Part shown: positions 1 to 7,208 of the stretch, piece by piece
Layout: every line of letters starts with the position of its first letter
How positions within the stretch are numbered: position 1 is the stretch's first letter
Assembly (NCBI GenBank): GCA_964538515.1
Contig: CAZIEW010000102.1
Coordinates: forward strand, 1-8,195
Length of the DNA stretch: 8,195 nucleotides
Direction of reading: 5' to 3'
Source: CALBZH01 sp964538515
Lineage (GTDB): Bacteria; Desulfobacterota; Syntrophobacteria; Syntrophobacterales; Syntrophobacteraceae
Notes under the pieces: model-generated
What the model was told of the DNA's origin: nothing
What the model saw: only the letters and a program-made list of their open reading frames with translations
Databases searched by the model: none
Translations under genes and position numbers: made by a program

Positions 1-36
1 CTTGTGATTGTGGACCCCACTCTAGCGGCGCGTCCG

Positions 37-42
37 GGGAGT
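37..42 (+). promoter_or_regulatory. Ribosome binding site deciding the start of the binding-protein gene
   Basis: GGGGAG lies 9 bases before the ATG at 52. The reading frame is open back to a GTG at 4, but the residues between 4 and 52 (rich in Pro, Ser, Gly) do not look like a signal peptide. The sequence from the ATG at 52 begins directly with one. The site therefore favours 52 over 4. A stop codon in another frame (TGA, 42-44) overlaps the region and could be the end of an upstream gene, but too little is visible to say. Confidence 0.6.
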
Positions 43-51
43 GAGCCACCC

Positions 52-1104
52 ATGTTCGGAAGTAGACATTGCTATGCGGTTGGGCTCGCCCTGATTCTGG
101 CGGCCCTATGCTTCTTCGGTGTCCCAGCCGACGCGGCACAGATCGACGTGACCGACGCCCTGGGGCGGAAGGTCGCGATCCCTTCGCCGGTGCGGAAGAT
201 CGTGGCGCTGAATTCCGACGCGGTAGAGGCCGTGCGCATCCTGAGCGCACAGGATCGCATCGTGGGGGTCTTTTCGCAGATCGATACCGACCCCGAGTTT
301 TGGGGGGACCTGGTGAACCGGCGCAAGGTGGGCAGCTGGCGTGAGCCCAATACCGAAGTCATCTCGGAGCTGGAGCCGGACATCGTTCTGGCCTACGCCA
401 AGACCCCGTCCCCCGAATGGGAGGCCCGGATGGCCTCCCAGGGGATCCGGGTGCTGCGCCTCGAGCTGTACCGGATCGAGTCGCTGGAGGAGGAAATGCG
501 GGAGCTGGGCCGGGCACTCGACCGGGTTGAGGAGGCGGAGCGGTTTTGCGCCTGGCATGCCCGCTGGATGAAAGCCATCCAGGAAAAGGTTGCAACCATC
601 ACCCGTCGGCCTTCCGTCTACGTGGAGAGCTACAGCGACTACCAGGCGGCCGGCCCGACGTCCGGGGGCCACGAAATGTGCGTGATGGCGGGCGGGCGGA
701 ACATTTCCGAGGAGATGGCCATCCCCTTTCCGCGCGTGACCTCCGAATGGGTTGTGACCCAGAACCCGGAGGTGATCGTCAAGGCCGGCAGCTTCAGCTC
801 CGGCTACGGCTCCACGAGCCCGGGAACGGCTCTCAACCGGCGTCGGGATGCCATCATGCAGCGCCCGGCCTGGAATCTCATCCGGGCCGTTGCCTCGGGC
901 AGGGTGCACGTCCTGGACAGCGCCATCTGGGTGGGGCCGCGAGCCGTCGTCGGCCTCGCGTACCTGGCGGAGTGGATCCAGCCGGGCTTGCTTGGAGATG
1001 TGCGGCCCGAGGCGTTGCACCGGGAATACCTCGAAACGTTTCAGAAGCTTCCGTACAAGGGAGCCTGGGTGTCCGACCCGGTCGGAGGAGCGGCCGGGAA
1101 ATGA
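52..1104 (+). CDS. ABC transporter periplasmic binding protein, cobalamin/iron-complex (BtuF/FecB-like) family
   Basis: A 350-residue exported binding protein that would capture a metal chelate (corrinoid, siderophore or heme-like) in the periplasm and deliver it to the permease encoded next. Residues about 8-24 form a hydrophobic signal core, followed by an ADAA site at 26-29 suited to signal peptidase I. There is no convincing lipobox, because the residue before Cys20 is Leu, so it is probably soluble. The mature part opens with the family hallmark of a DALGRKV-IP strand (35-44) and RKIVAL (48-53). It ends with an EYLETF...YKGAWV segment typical of iron-complex binding proteins of the Peripl_BP_2 fold. 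Length is normal for the family. The stop codon overlaps the permease start (ATGA at 1101-1104), indicating translational coupling. The fold and role are clear; the ligand cannot be read from the sequence. The alternative GTG start at 4 would add 16 residues. Confidence 0.9.
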   Translation: MFGSRHCYAVGLALILAALCFFGVPADAAQIDVTDALGRKVAIPSPVRKIVALNSDAVEAVRILSAQDRIVGVFSQIDTDPEFWGDLVNRRKVGSWREPNTEVISELEPDIVLAYAKTPSPEWEARMASQGIRVLRLELYRIESLEEEMRELGRALDRVEEAERFCAWHARWMKAIQEKVATITRRPSVYVESYSDYQAAGPTSGGHEMCVMAGGRNISEEMAIPFPRVTSEWVVTQNPEVIVKAGSFSSGYGSTSPGTALNRRRDAIMQRPAWNLIRAVASGRVHVLDSAIWVGPRAVVGLAYLAEWIQPGLLGDVRPEALHREYLETFQKLPYKGAWVSDPVGGAAGK

Positions 1105-2135
1105 AAATGAGCCCGGATACCCTTTGCCAAGGCTATGTCACCCGAAGCAGAGCCAAAAGCCTCCTGATCGCCCTGGTCTTCCTCCTCCTCGCGGCGATGG
1201 CGGCTACCGGGCTTTCCGTGGGGGCCTCCAGTGTGGGGCCTTGGAGTGCCCTGCAAGCCCTCTTCGTGGACAAGGGTCGTGCCCACACCATCGTGTGGCT
1301 GCTGCGGATGCCCCGAGTCGTCATGGCGATGCTGGTGGGATTCGGCCTGGGAGTCGCCGGTACGGTCTTTCAGGCGATCCTCAAGAACCCGCTCGCCTCC
1401 CCCTTTACGCTCGGCATCGGCTCGGGAGCCGGATTCGGAGCCGTCGTCGTCATCGTCTTCCTCGACGGCGGGCTTCACCCGTACCTCACCGCGGCCTGCG
1501 CCTTCGCCTTTTCCCTGCTTTCCGCCTTTCTCATCCTGGGCGTGGCGAAGATGAAGCGCGCATCCTCCGAGACCATGATCCTGACGGGCATCGCCCAGAT
1601 GTTTCTCTTCTCGGCCTTGAGCGCTTTTTTTCAGTACATGGGAACCATGCAGCAGGTCTACGAGATCACGTTCTGGCACTTCGGGAGCCTGTCCAAGGCC
1701 GGCTGGCGCGAGATCGGCTTCGCCGCGCTCATGGTCTTGCCGCCCTTCCCCCTGCTGGTTCGCCAGGCATGGGACTTCAACCTGCTGGCGACCGGAGACG
1801 AGTCGGCGCTTGCCCTCGGAGTGAACGTCGAAAAGCTCCGCATGTGGGGCGTCACCGCCGCCTCCCTCATCACCGCGGGCTGCATCTGCTTCACGGGGGT
1901 CATCGGGTTCGTCGGTCTCGTTGCGCCTCATATGGTCCGGATGAGCATCGGGGGCGACCATCGCTACCTTCTGCCGGCTTCCGGCCTGGTGGGCGGCCTG
2001 CTCGTCTTGACGGCCGACATTCTCGCCAACACCGTCTGGGCCCCGCAGGTCATTCCCATCGGAATCATGACGTCTTTCATCGGGGTCCCCTTCTTCTTCT
2101 ACCTTCTGATGAGGCGGACCCGGGAGTACTGGTGA
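1101..2135 (+). CDS. FecCD/BtuC-type ABC transporter permease
   Basis: A 344-residue inner-membrane permease, expected to work as a homodimer with about ten membrane helices per chain, forming the path for the chelate delivered by the preceding binding protein. The FecCD family signatures are all present: an RMPR motif at 69-72 entering a Gly-rich helix, the KNPLASP-LG segment at 95-105, GDESALALGV at 232-241 leading into the helix that contacts the ATPase, and GVIGFVGLVAPHMVR at 266-280. The chosen ATG at 1101 overlaps the upstream stop codon and has a GGAGGAG site at 1084-1090. The open frame extends far upstream to 546, but that part lies over the binding-protein gene and is not coding. 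The stop codon shares one base with the start of the ATPase gene (TGATG). Length and motif complement show no damage. Confidence 0.94.
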   Translation: MKMSPDTLCQGYVTRSRAKSLLIALVFLLLAAMAATGLSVGASSVGPWSALQALFVDKGRAHTIVWLLRMPRVVMAMLVGFGLGVAGTVFQAILKNPLASPFTLGIGSGAGFGAVVVIVFLDGGLHPYLTAACAFAFSLLSAFLILGVAKMKRASSETMILTGIAQMFLFSALSAFFQYMGTMQQVYEITFWHFGSLSKAGWREIGFAALMVLPPFPLLVRQAWDFNLLATGDESALALGVNVEKLRMWGVTAASLITAGCICFTGVIGFVGLVAPHMVRMSIGGDHRYLLPASGLVGGLLVLTADILANTVWAPQVIPIGIMTSFIGVPFFFYLLMRRTREYW

Positions 2136-2902
2136 TGCTTGAAATCGTCGATCTGAGCTTCCATTACGGGAGGACGCCGATCCTGCGAGCGATCGACGCG
2201 GGCGTGCAAAAGGGGCGTATCCTGTGCATCGCCGGGCCCAACGGCGCGGGAAAGACGACGCTCATCCGCTGCCTGACCGGCATCGCCAGACCGTCGGGCG
2301 GAAAGATCCTCATCGACGGTCGGGAAGTGGTGCGCATGAGCCGCCGGGAGCTGGCGACCCGCGTGGGCTATGTGCCCCAGCACAGGCCCGGAGGCTTTCC
2401 CATGACGGTCTTCGAAACGGTTCTGATGGGCAGAAGGCCGCACATCGCCTGGCGTCCCTCGCCGCGGGACCTGGAGCTCACGGCGGACGTCCTCCGGGAG
2501 CTGAGCCTCGAGGATCTGGCCATGCGAGATCTGGACCGGCTGAGCGGGGGGCAGGCCCAGAAAGTGATGCTGGCGAGAGCCCTGGCGCAGGAGCCCTCGT
2601 TTCTGGTCCTGGATGAGCCTACCAGCAGCCTCGATCTGTGCCACCAGCTGGAAGTCATGGAATTGGTCCGAGGCGTGGTGGGGTCGGGACGGATGGGGGC
2701 GGTGGTGGCCATGCACGACCTCAACCTGGCCGCCCGATTCGCTGACGAAATGATGCTGCTGAAAGACGGTGCGGTCTTTGCCCGCGGGACGCCCTCGGCA
2801 TTGATCGGCCCCGAGAACATCCGGGAAGTCTACCGGGTGGACGCCGACGTGCGCCTGGAAAACGGCACTCCCTGGATCCAGCCGCTGCGGTGCGTGCGCT
2901 GA
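2135..2902 (+). CDS. ABC transporter ATP-binding protein, FepC/BtuD-like
   Basis: A 255-residue cytoplasmic ATPase that powers the FecCD-type permease encoded just upstream. The nucleotide-binding parts are intact and in the normal order: Walker A GPNGAGKT (34-41), Q-loop Gln82 in GYVPQ, signature LSGGQ (136-140), Walker B FLVLDEP with catalytic Glu161, D-loop SSLD (164-167), and switch histidine His194 in AMHDLNLA. The C-terminal tail with a short 'NGTPWIQP' strand is usual for the iron-complex/cobalamin importers. The ATG at 2135 shares its A with the permease stop codon and is preceded by CGGGAG at 2121-2126. An in-frame GTG at 2132 is a less likely start. It closes the three-gene importer operon. 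No clear rho-independent terminator follows, so read-through into the gap is possible. Confidence 0.94.
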   Translation: MLEIVDLSFHYGRTPILRAIDAGVQKGRILCIAGPNGAGKTTLIRCLTGIARPSGGKILIDGREVVRMSRRELATRVGYVPQHRPGGFPMTVFETVLMGRRPHIAWRPSPRDLELTADVLRELSLEDLAMRDLDRLSGGQAQKVMLARALAQEPSFLVLDEPTSSLDLCHQLEVMELVRGVVGSGRMGAVVAMHDLNLAARFADEMMLLKDGAVFARGTPSALIGPENIREVYRVDADVRLENGTPWIQPLRCVR

Positions 2903-2925
2903 GGTGGGAGGGAGACCTTTGCCTT

Positions 2926-2949
2926 CGCAGCTCGCACGTGCAAGCTTCG
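2926..2949. repeat. Imperfect palindrome after the ATPase gene
   Basis: A 24-base dyad centred between 2937 and 2938, in which 10 of 12 base pairs match; the centre is GCACGTGC. It has essentially no loop and no following T-run, so a protein-binding site is a better reading than a terminator. It lies 24 bases past the ATPase stop codon. No known operator is recognised. Confidence 0.4.
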
Positions 2950-3089
2950 CCGGCCACACAGCCACATGATTGAGGTGTCCGTAATCACAGTGCACGTCGA
3001 GGTGGGCGTTCTATGGTGATGAGTTGTATTTAGGCCCGGGTCAACAATAACGTGTCCAGCCGTGCTGTGGGCTCTTTTCGGTAGCACCG

Positions 3090-3142
3090 CCTTCCACGGT
3101 AGCGTTCACGATGTACTGTCGGGTCTGGGCCGCCGTGGAAGG
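3090..3142. repeat. Perfect 10-base inverted repeat in the intergenic gap
   Basis: CCTTCCACGG at 3090-3099 is answered by its exact reverse complement CCGTGGAAGG at 3133-3142, with 33 bases between. As RNA this would give a 10-pair, GC-rich stem about 180 bases upstream of the chelatase start. A T-run does not follow it, so it is not a standard terminator. It could be part of a structured leader, a paired operator, or a remnant of a mobile or repetitive element. Confidence 0.5.
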
Positions 3143-3188
3143 TGACACCACCGTTATGGTCGACAGGACGCCTATTTGTTGCCTGTCG
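3116..3188. repeat. Three-part repeat giving alternative stems
   Basis: CGACAGG (3161-3167) can pair perfectly with CCTGTCG (3182-3188) around a 14-base loop. Its first six bases can instead pair with CTGTCG at 3116-3121. The two pairings exclude each other, and the second one interleaves with the 10-base stem 3090-3099/3133-3142, giving a pseudoknot-like topology. The units are short, so chance is a real alternative. Confidence 0.3.
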
Positions 3189-3320
3189 CCTTAGCCCGTG
3201 GCACCCGTTGTCTTGAGCGAGCGGCAAGAATTTACGATCCCGTCGCAAAGCGCCCACTGACGTCATTTCAGCGCTGGGTATTTCCTTGATGCCCACCGCC
3301 TCACCGACAGGAGACATCCG

Positions 3321-6300
3321 ATGAAGCTGAGGGCCGTCATTGCCTGGCCGAGTGTGCTTGGCGCGCTTGTGAAAGCCGTGCGGGAGCTCGATTTCGTGGA
3401 CTTGAAGGTCTGGTCCATGAAGGACCTCGAAGAGCGGCCCGAGGAGTGTCGAAAAGGGCTTTCCGATGCCGATGTCCTGCTCTTTTATGTCGGCACCGAC
3501 AGCGACGCGTGGAAGGCGGCCGAGCCCGCTCTGCTCGAAATGAGCCGCACCATTCCCACCCTGTTCATCCCTACGGGTCTCACCCTCGTTTCGCTGAACA
3601 CCGTGGACCTGAAGGTGGCGGAAACCTGTCTGCGCTACTTCACCAACGGCGGCATGGGGAATTTTCGGAACATGGTGGCTTTCCTGGCCGCCGAGGTCAT
3701 GGGCGTGCCCGTTCAAGCTCACCCGCCCCGCGAGCTGCCCAGGGAAGGAATCTACCACCCCGACGCCCCGGACTGCTTCGTCCATCTCGAGGACTACCTC
3801 CAGTGGTACAAACCGCCGGGCGAAGGGATGGCGGGAATCATCTTCTATCGGTCCTACTGGGTGAACGGCAACTGCGACGTGGAAAAGGCGCTGATCCGGG
3901 AGCTGGAACGGCAGGGGGTGGGTGTGGTGGCTGTCTTCACGGAAAGCGTGGGGCGCTCGGACAGCGGCTCGCTTCCGACGTGCGAGGCCATCTCGAAATT
4001 CCTTATAAAACCGGACGGAACGGCCCTGGTCGATGCCGTTGTCAATCTCCAGTTCGCGCTGCTCTCGAGCGGCCGGGACGGCGACGACAGGCTGAGCGTC
4101 GAGGAAGGCGTCAGGCTGCTCGAGAAGCTCGATGTTCCCGTGTTCCACCCCATCGTGCTCTATTCCCGGACCGAGGAGGAATGGCGGAGCGAGCTCGACT
4201 CCGTGAACGGCCGATCCATCGGCTGGGCGGTGGCCATGCCGGAATTCGAGGGGATGATCGAGCCTCTTGTCGGCGGGGCGCTGATCCGGGAGCAGGACCC
4301 GGGGTCCGGTGCGGTCATGGACCGGTACACGCCCATCGACGAGCGCATGCGGAAGATCGCGGCCAGAATCCGCGGATGGATCACCCTGCGGAAGAAGCCC
4401 GTCGACGAGCGGCGGGCGGCCTTCATTCTCCACAACAACCCGTGCACGTCGGTCGAGGCGTCCGTCGGGGGCGGGGCACACCTGGACACCCTGGAGAGCG
4501 TCGCAATCATCCTCGAGAAGATGCAGGAAGAAGGCTACACGGTCACGGATGTCCCAAAGGACGGCAAGGAGCTCATCACGACCATCATGGACCGGAAGGC
4601 CATTTCGGAATTCCGGTGGACCACGGTGGACGAGATCGTGAGCAAGGGCGGCGCCCTCGCCCAGCTGTCCGTGGAGGAGTACCGCCGCTGGTTCGACACC
4701 TTTCCCGAGCGGATCCGGCAGCGGATGGTCGAAACCTGGGGCAATCCCCCGGGGGAGGAGTTGAACGGGGTCCCTGCCGCCATGGTCCATGACGGAAAGA
4801 TCCTCGTGACCGGCGTCCAGTATGGGAACGCCGTCGTGTGCGTGCAGCCCAAGCGGGGGTGCGCGGGACCCCGGTGCGATGGAAAGGTGTGCAAGATCCT
4901 CCACGACCCCGAGATTCCTCCTCCCCACCAGTACCTGGCCACCTACCGCTACCTGGAGGACGTGTTCGGGGCCGACGTGATCGTTCACGTGGGCACGCAC
5001 GGCAACCTGGAATTCCTGCCGGGCAAGCCCGTTGGCCTCTCGGAATGCTGCCTGCCGGATCTCGCCATCGGAAAGTTGCCGCACCTCTACATCTACAACG
5101 CCGACAATCCTCCCGAGGGGACCATCGCCAAGCGGAGAAGCTACGCCTGCCTGGTGGACCACATGCAGACCGTGCTCACCGGGAGCGGCCTTTATGACGC
5201 GCTGGAGGATCTCGAGCGACACCTGACGGACCACGGCAGACTCAAGGGGACCGAGCCCGGCAAGGCCCACGCCCTCGAGCACTTCATCCTCGATGCCATC
5301 AAGGAGGCCAACCTGCAAAAAGAGCTCGGCATCGAGGAGGGGATGCCCTTTGACCGGATCGTGGAAAAGGCGCACGAAACCTTGACCCTCATCCGCGGCA
5401 CCCGCGTCGCGGACGGGATGCACATCCTCGGGCAATACCCGCAGGGGGCCAGGCGAGCCGATTTCATCAGCTCCATTGTGCGCTTCAACTTTGGGGACGG
5501 CATCTCGTCCCGAAAAATCCTCCTCGACCTGATGGGGATCGACATCGACCACGCCCATGAAAACCCGGCCGCCGTCCATCCCGTGCTCCAGAGGACTTAC
5601 GGTGAGATCCTGAGCGACGCCGACGACTGCTCCGTCCGCCTGGTGACCGGGGTGCTCGACGGCAAGGAAGGATCCATCGCCGACGTCGCCCGGGATGTCC
5701 TCGGGAAGCGCCTGGTCAACCCGGAGGCTATGTCCGGCCTTCCCGCCCTCGAGGCGAGGATCCTTCGAATCTCCCGCAGCATCGACGACTCGACGGAAAT
5801 CGAGAGCCTGCTTGCTGGCTTCTCGGGACGGTTCATTCGGCCGGGTCCATCCGGGCTCATCACGCGGGGACGCCCGGACGTGCTGCCCACGGGCCGGAAT
5901 TTCTACTCCATCGACCCCGGGACCATTCCCACCCGGCCGGCCTGGAAGGTGGGCATCAGGCTTGCCGATGCGCTGCTCGACAAGCACAGGACGGAGACCG
6001 GTGCCTATCCCGAAAACCTCGCCATGATGTGGATGGCTTCGGACATCATGTGGGCCGACGGCGAGGAGATGTGCCAGCTCATGTACCTCATCGGAACGAA
6101 GCCGGTTTGGGCCGACAACGGGCGGGTCAAGGGGTTCGAGATCATCCCGCTCGAAGAGCTCAAGCGTCCCCGCGTGGACGTGACCGTCCGCGTTTCGGGC
6201 ATCACCCGGGACTGTTTTCCCGGCGCCGTCGATCTCCTGGACGAAGCCATTCAGGCGGTGGCGGCCCTCGATGAGCCCCTCGATATGAACCGGGTGAGGA

Positions 6301-7208
6301 AGCACACGCTCGAGCAGCTCGATTCCAAGGGCGACGGAGCCGATGCCGAGGAGAAAATGCGGGAAGCCACGCTCAGGCTCTTTACGAGCCGCCCCGGAAC
6401 CTACGGCAACGGAGTGAACCTCGCCATCTACGCCTCGGCCTGGAAGGAGGAGTCGGACCTTTCCGAGATCTACATCCAGTGGAACGGCTATGGGTACGGG
6501 AAGGGAGTCTACGGGAAGCCCTCCCATCGGCAGCTCGTGAAGCAGCTGAAATCTGTGGACCTCACCTTCAACAAGGTGGTCTCCGACGAGTACGACCTGC
6601 TCGGGTGCTGCTGCTACTACGCCACCCAGGGGGGCATGTCCGCGGCCGCCCGGCACGTTTCGGGCAAGGCGGTCAAGAACTACTACGGCGACACGAGGGA
6701 CCCGGAGCACGTTGCGGTGCGCGACCTGGCCGACGAGATCAAGCGGGTGGTCCGCACGCGGCTGCTCAATCCCAGGTGGATCGAGGGCATGAAGCAGCAC
6801 GGCTACAAGGGCGCCGGGGACATCTCGAAACGCGTTGGGCGGGTCTACGGATGGGAAGCCACCACCGGGGAAGTGGACGACTGGGTATTCGACGACATCG
6901 CGAAGACCTTCCTCCTCGACGACGAGAACCGGAAGTTCTTCCAGGAGAACAACCCCTGGGCCCTGGAGGAGATCGGGCGGCGGCTGCTCGAGGCATACGA
7001 GCGGGGATTGTGGCAGGCGGACGAAGACGTCCTGGAGGAGCTGAAGGATCGCTATCTCGAGACGGAGGGCTGGATCGAGGAGAAGATGGACGGGGTCACG
7101 GGGGAATTCCAGGGAGGAGGCGTCGACGTGCTCACGGCGGACGACGTGGGTGACTGGAGCCGGCATCTCGACGATGTGAGGAGCGCCCTCAAGGAGCTCA
7201 AATCGTAA
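3321..7208 (+). CDS. cobN: CobN/BchH-family metal chelatase large subunit (CobN-like), cysteine-rich variant
   Basis: A 1295-residue protein close to the usual CobN length. Family members bind a tetrapyrrole and, with AAA+ partners, insert Co2+ (CobN) or Mg2+ (BchH/ChlH) in the cytoplasm. Family marks run along the chain: AFILHNNPC (367-375) before a Gly-rich turn, QPKRG (509-513), HVGTHGNLEFLPGK (556-569) with its conserved His and Glu, RPRVDVTVRVSGITRD (949-964), and the C-terminal NPRWIEGMKQHGYKGA region. Two features differ from textbook CobN. One is a Cys cluster at 507, 514, 519 and 524 (CX6CX4CX4C) just before the GTHG motif. The other is a CCC run at 1096-1098 where an acidic DSDD is expected. 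From memory, archaeal and anaerobe homologues share these. AGGAG at 3309-3313 supports the ATG at 3321. No CobS/CobT or ChlI/ChlD gene is in view. Cobalt chelation is the default call; a heme- or other tetrapyrrole-directed role, as in HmuS-like proteins, is possible. Confidence 0.9.
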   Translation: MKLRAVIAWPSVLGALVKAVRELDFVDLKVWSMKDLEERPEECRKGLSDADVLLFYVGTDSDAWKAAEPALLEMSRTIPTLFIPTGLTLVSLNTVDLKVAETCLRYFTNGGMGNFRNMVAFLAAEVMGVPVQAHPPRELPREGIYHPDAPDCFVHLEDYLQWYKPPGEGMAGIIFYRSYWVNGNCDVEKALIRELERQGVGVVAVFTESVGRSDSGSLPTCEAISKFLIKPDGTALVDAVVNLQFALLSSGRDGDDRLSVEEGVRLLEKLDVPVFHPIVLYSRTEEEWRSELDSVNGRSIGWAVAMPEFEGMIEPLVGGALIREQDPGSGAVMDRYTPIDERMRKIAARIRGWITLRKKPVDERRAAFILHNNPCTSVEASVGGGAHLDTLESVAIILEKMQEEGYTVTDVPKDGKELITTIMDRKAISEFRWTTVDEIVSKGGALAQLSVEEYRRWFDTFPERIRQRMVETWGNPPGEELNGVPAAMVHDGKILVTGVQYGNAVVCVQPKRGCAGPRCDGKVCKILHDPEIPPPHQYLATYRYLEDVFGADVIVHVGTHGNLEFLPGKPVGLSECCLPDLAIGKLPHLYIYNADNPPEGTIAKRRSYACLVDHMQTVLTGSGLYDALEDLERHLTDHGRLKGTEPGKAHALEHFILDAIKEANLQKELGIEEGMPFDRIVEKAHETLTLIRGTRVADGMHILGQYPQGARRADFISSIVRFNFGDGISSRKILLDLMGIDIDHAHENPAAVHPVLQRTYGEILSDADDCSVRLVTGVLDGKEGSIADVARDVLGKRLVNPEAMSGLPALEARILRISRSIDDSTEIESLLAGFSGRFIRPGPSGLITRGRPDVLPTGRNFYSIDPGTIPTRPAWKVGIRLADALLDKHRTETGAYPENLAMMWMASDIMWADGEEMCQLMYLIGTKPVWADNGRVKGFEIIPLEELKRPRVDVTVRVSGITRDCFPGAVDLLDEAIQAVAALDEPLDMNRVRKHTLEQLDSKGDGADAEEKMREATLRLFTSRPGTYGNGVNLAIYASAWKEESDLSEIYIQWNGYGYGKGVYGKPSHRQLVKQLKSVDLTFNKVVSDEYDLLGCCCYYATQGGMSAAARHVSGKAVKNYYGDTRDPEHVAVRDLADEIKRVVRTRLLNPRWIEGMKQHGYKGAGDISKRVGRVYGWEATTGEVDDWVFDDIAKTFLLDDENRKFFQENNPWALEEIGRRLLEAYERGLWQADEDVLEELKDRYLETEGWIEEKMDGVTGEFQGGGVDVLTADDVGDWSRHLDDVRSALKELKS

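Larger units (their letters stand above)
2903..3320 (+). other. 418-base intergenic gap with inverted repeats, no recognised gene
   Basis: This stretch separates the importer operon from the chelatase gene. It looks less GC-rich than its surroundings, and no frame gives a protein I recognise. A minus-strand frame is open from about 3300 down to a stop at 3030, with an ATG at 3264-3266 giving 78 very Arg-rich residues. It lacks a good ribosome binding site and may be chance or the remnant of a lost gene. I find no cobalamin riboswitch core, no Fur box, no tRNA and no strong sigma-70 promoter by eye. The sequence AGGAG (3309-3313) near the end is the ribosome binding site of the chelatase gene. 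The inverted repeats listed separately are the only clear structure, and they leave room for a promoter, operator or leader RNA. Confidence 0.75.

Noticed and set aside
4..51. GTG start at 4 for the binding protein, and a possible upstream gene ending at TGA 42-44
   Set aside because: The 16 extra residues do not extend a signal peptide and the ribosome binding site favours 52. The stretch is too short to support any upstream gene.
546..1100. Upstream extension of the permease frame, and of the ATPase frame back to 848
   Set aside because: These parts overlap clearly coding sequence in another frame and give Arg/Pro/Gly-rich translations without family features; the overlapped ATG starts have proper ribosome binding sites.
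2902..2925. Resemblance of GGAGACCTTTGCC to the B12 box of cobalamin riboswitches
   Set aside because: The match is partial, and the rest of the riboswitch core would have to lie upstream, inside the ATPase gene, where no core elements are seen.
3056..3080. Possible terminator: CAGC-CGT-GCTG followed by TCTTTTC
   Set aside because: The stem is only four pairs, the T-run is interrupted, and a nine-base spacer separates them.
3208..3238. Possible sigma-70 promoter (TTGTCT or TTGAGC with TACGAT)
   Set aside because: Spacings are 19 and 14 bases and both boxes are poor, so the match is no better than chance.
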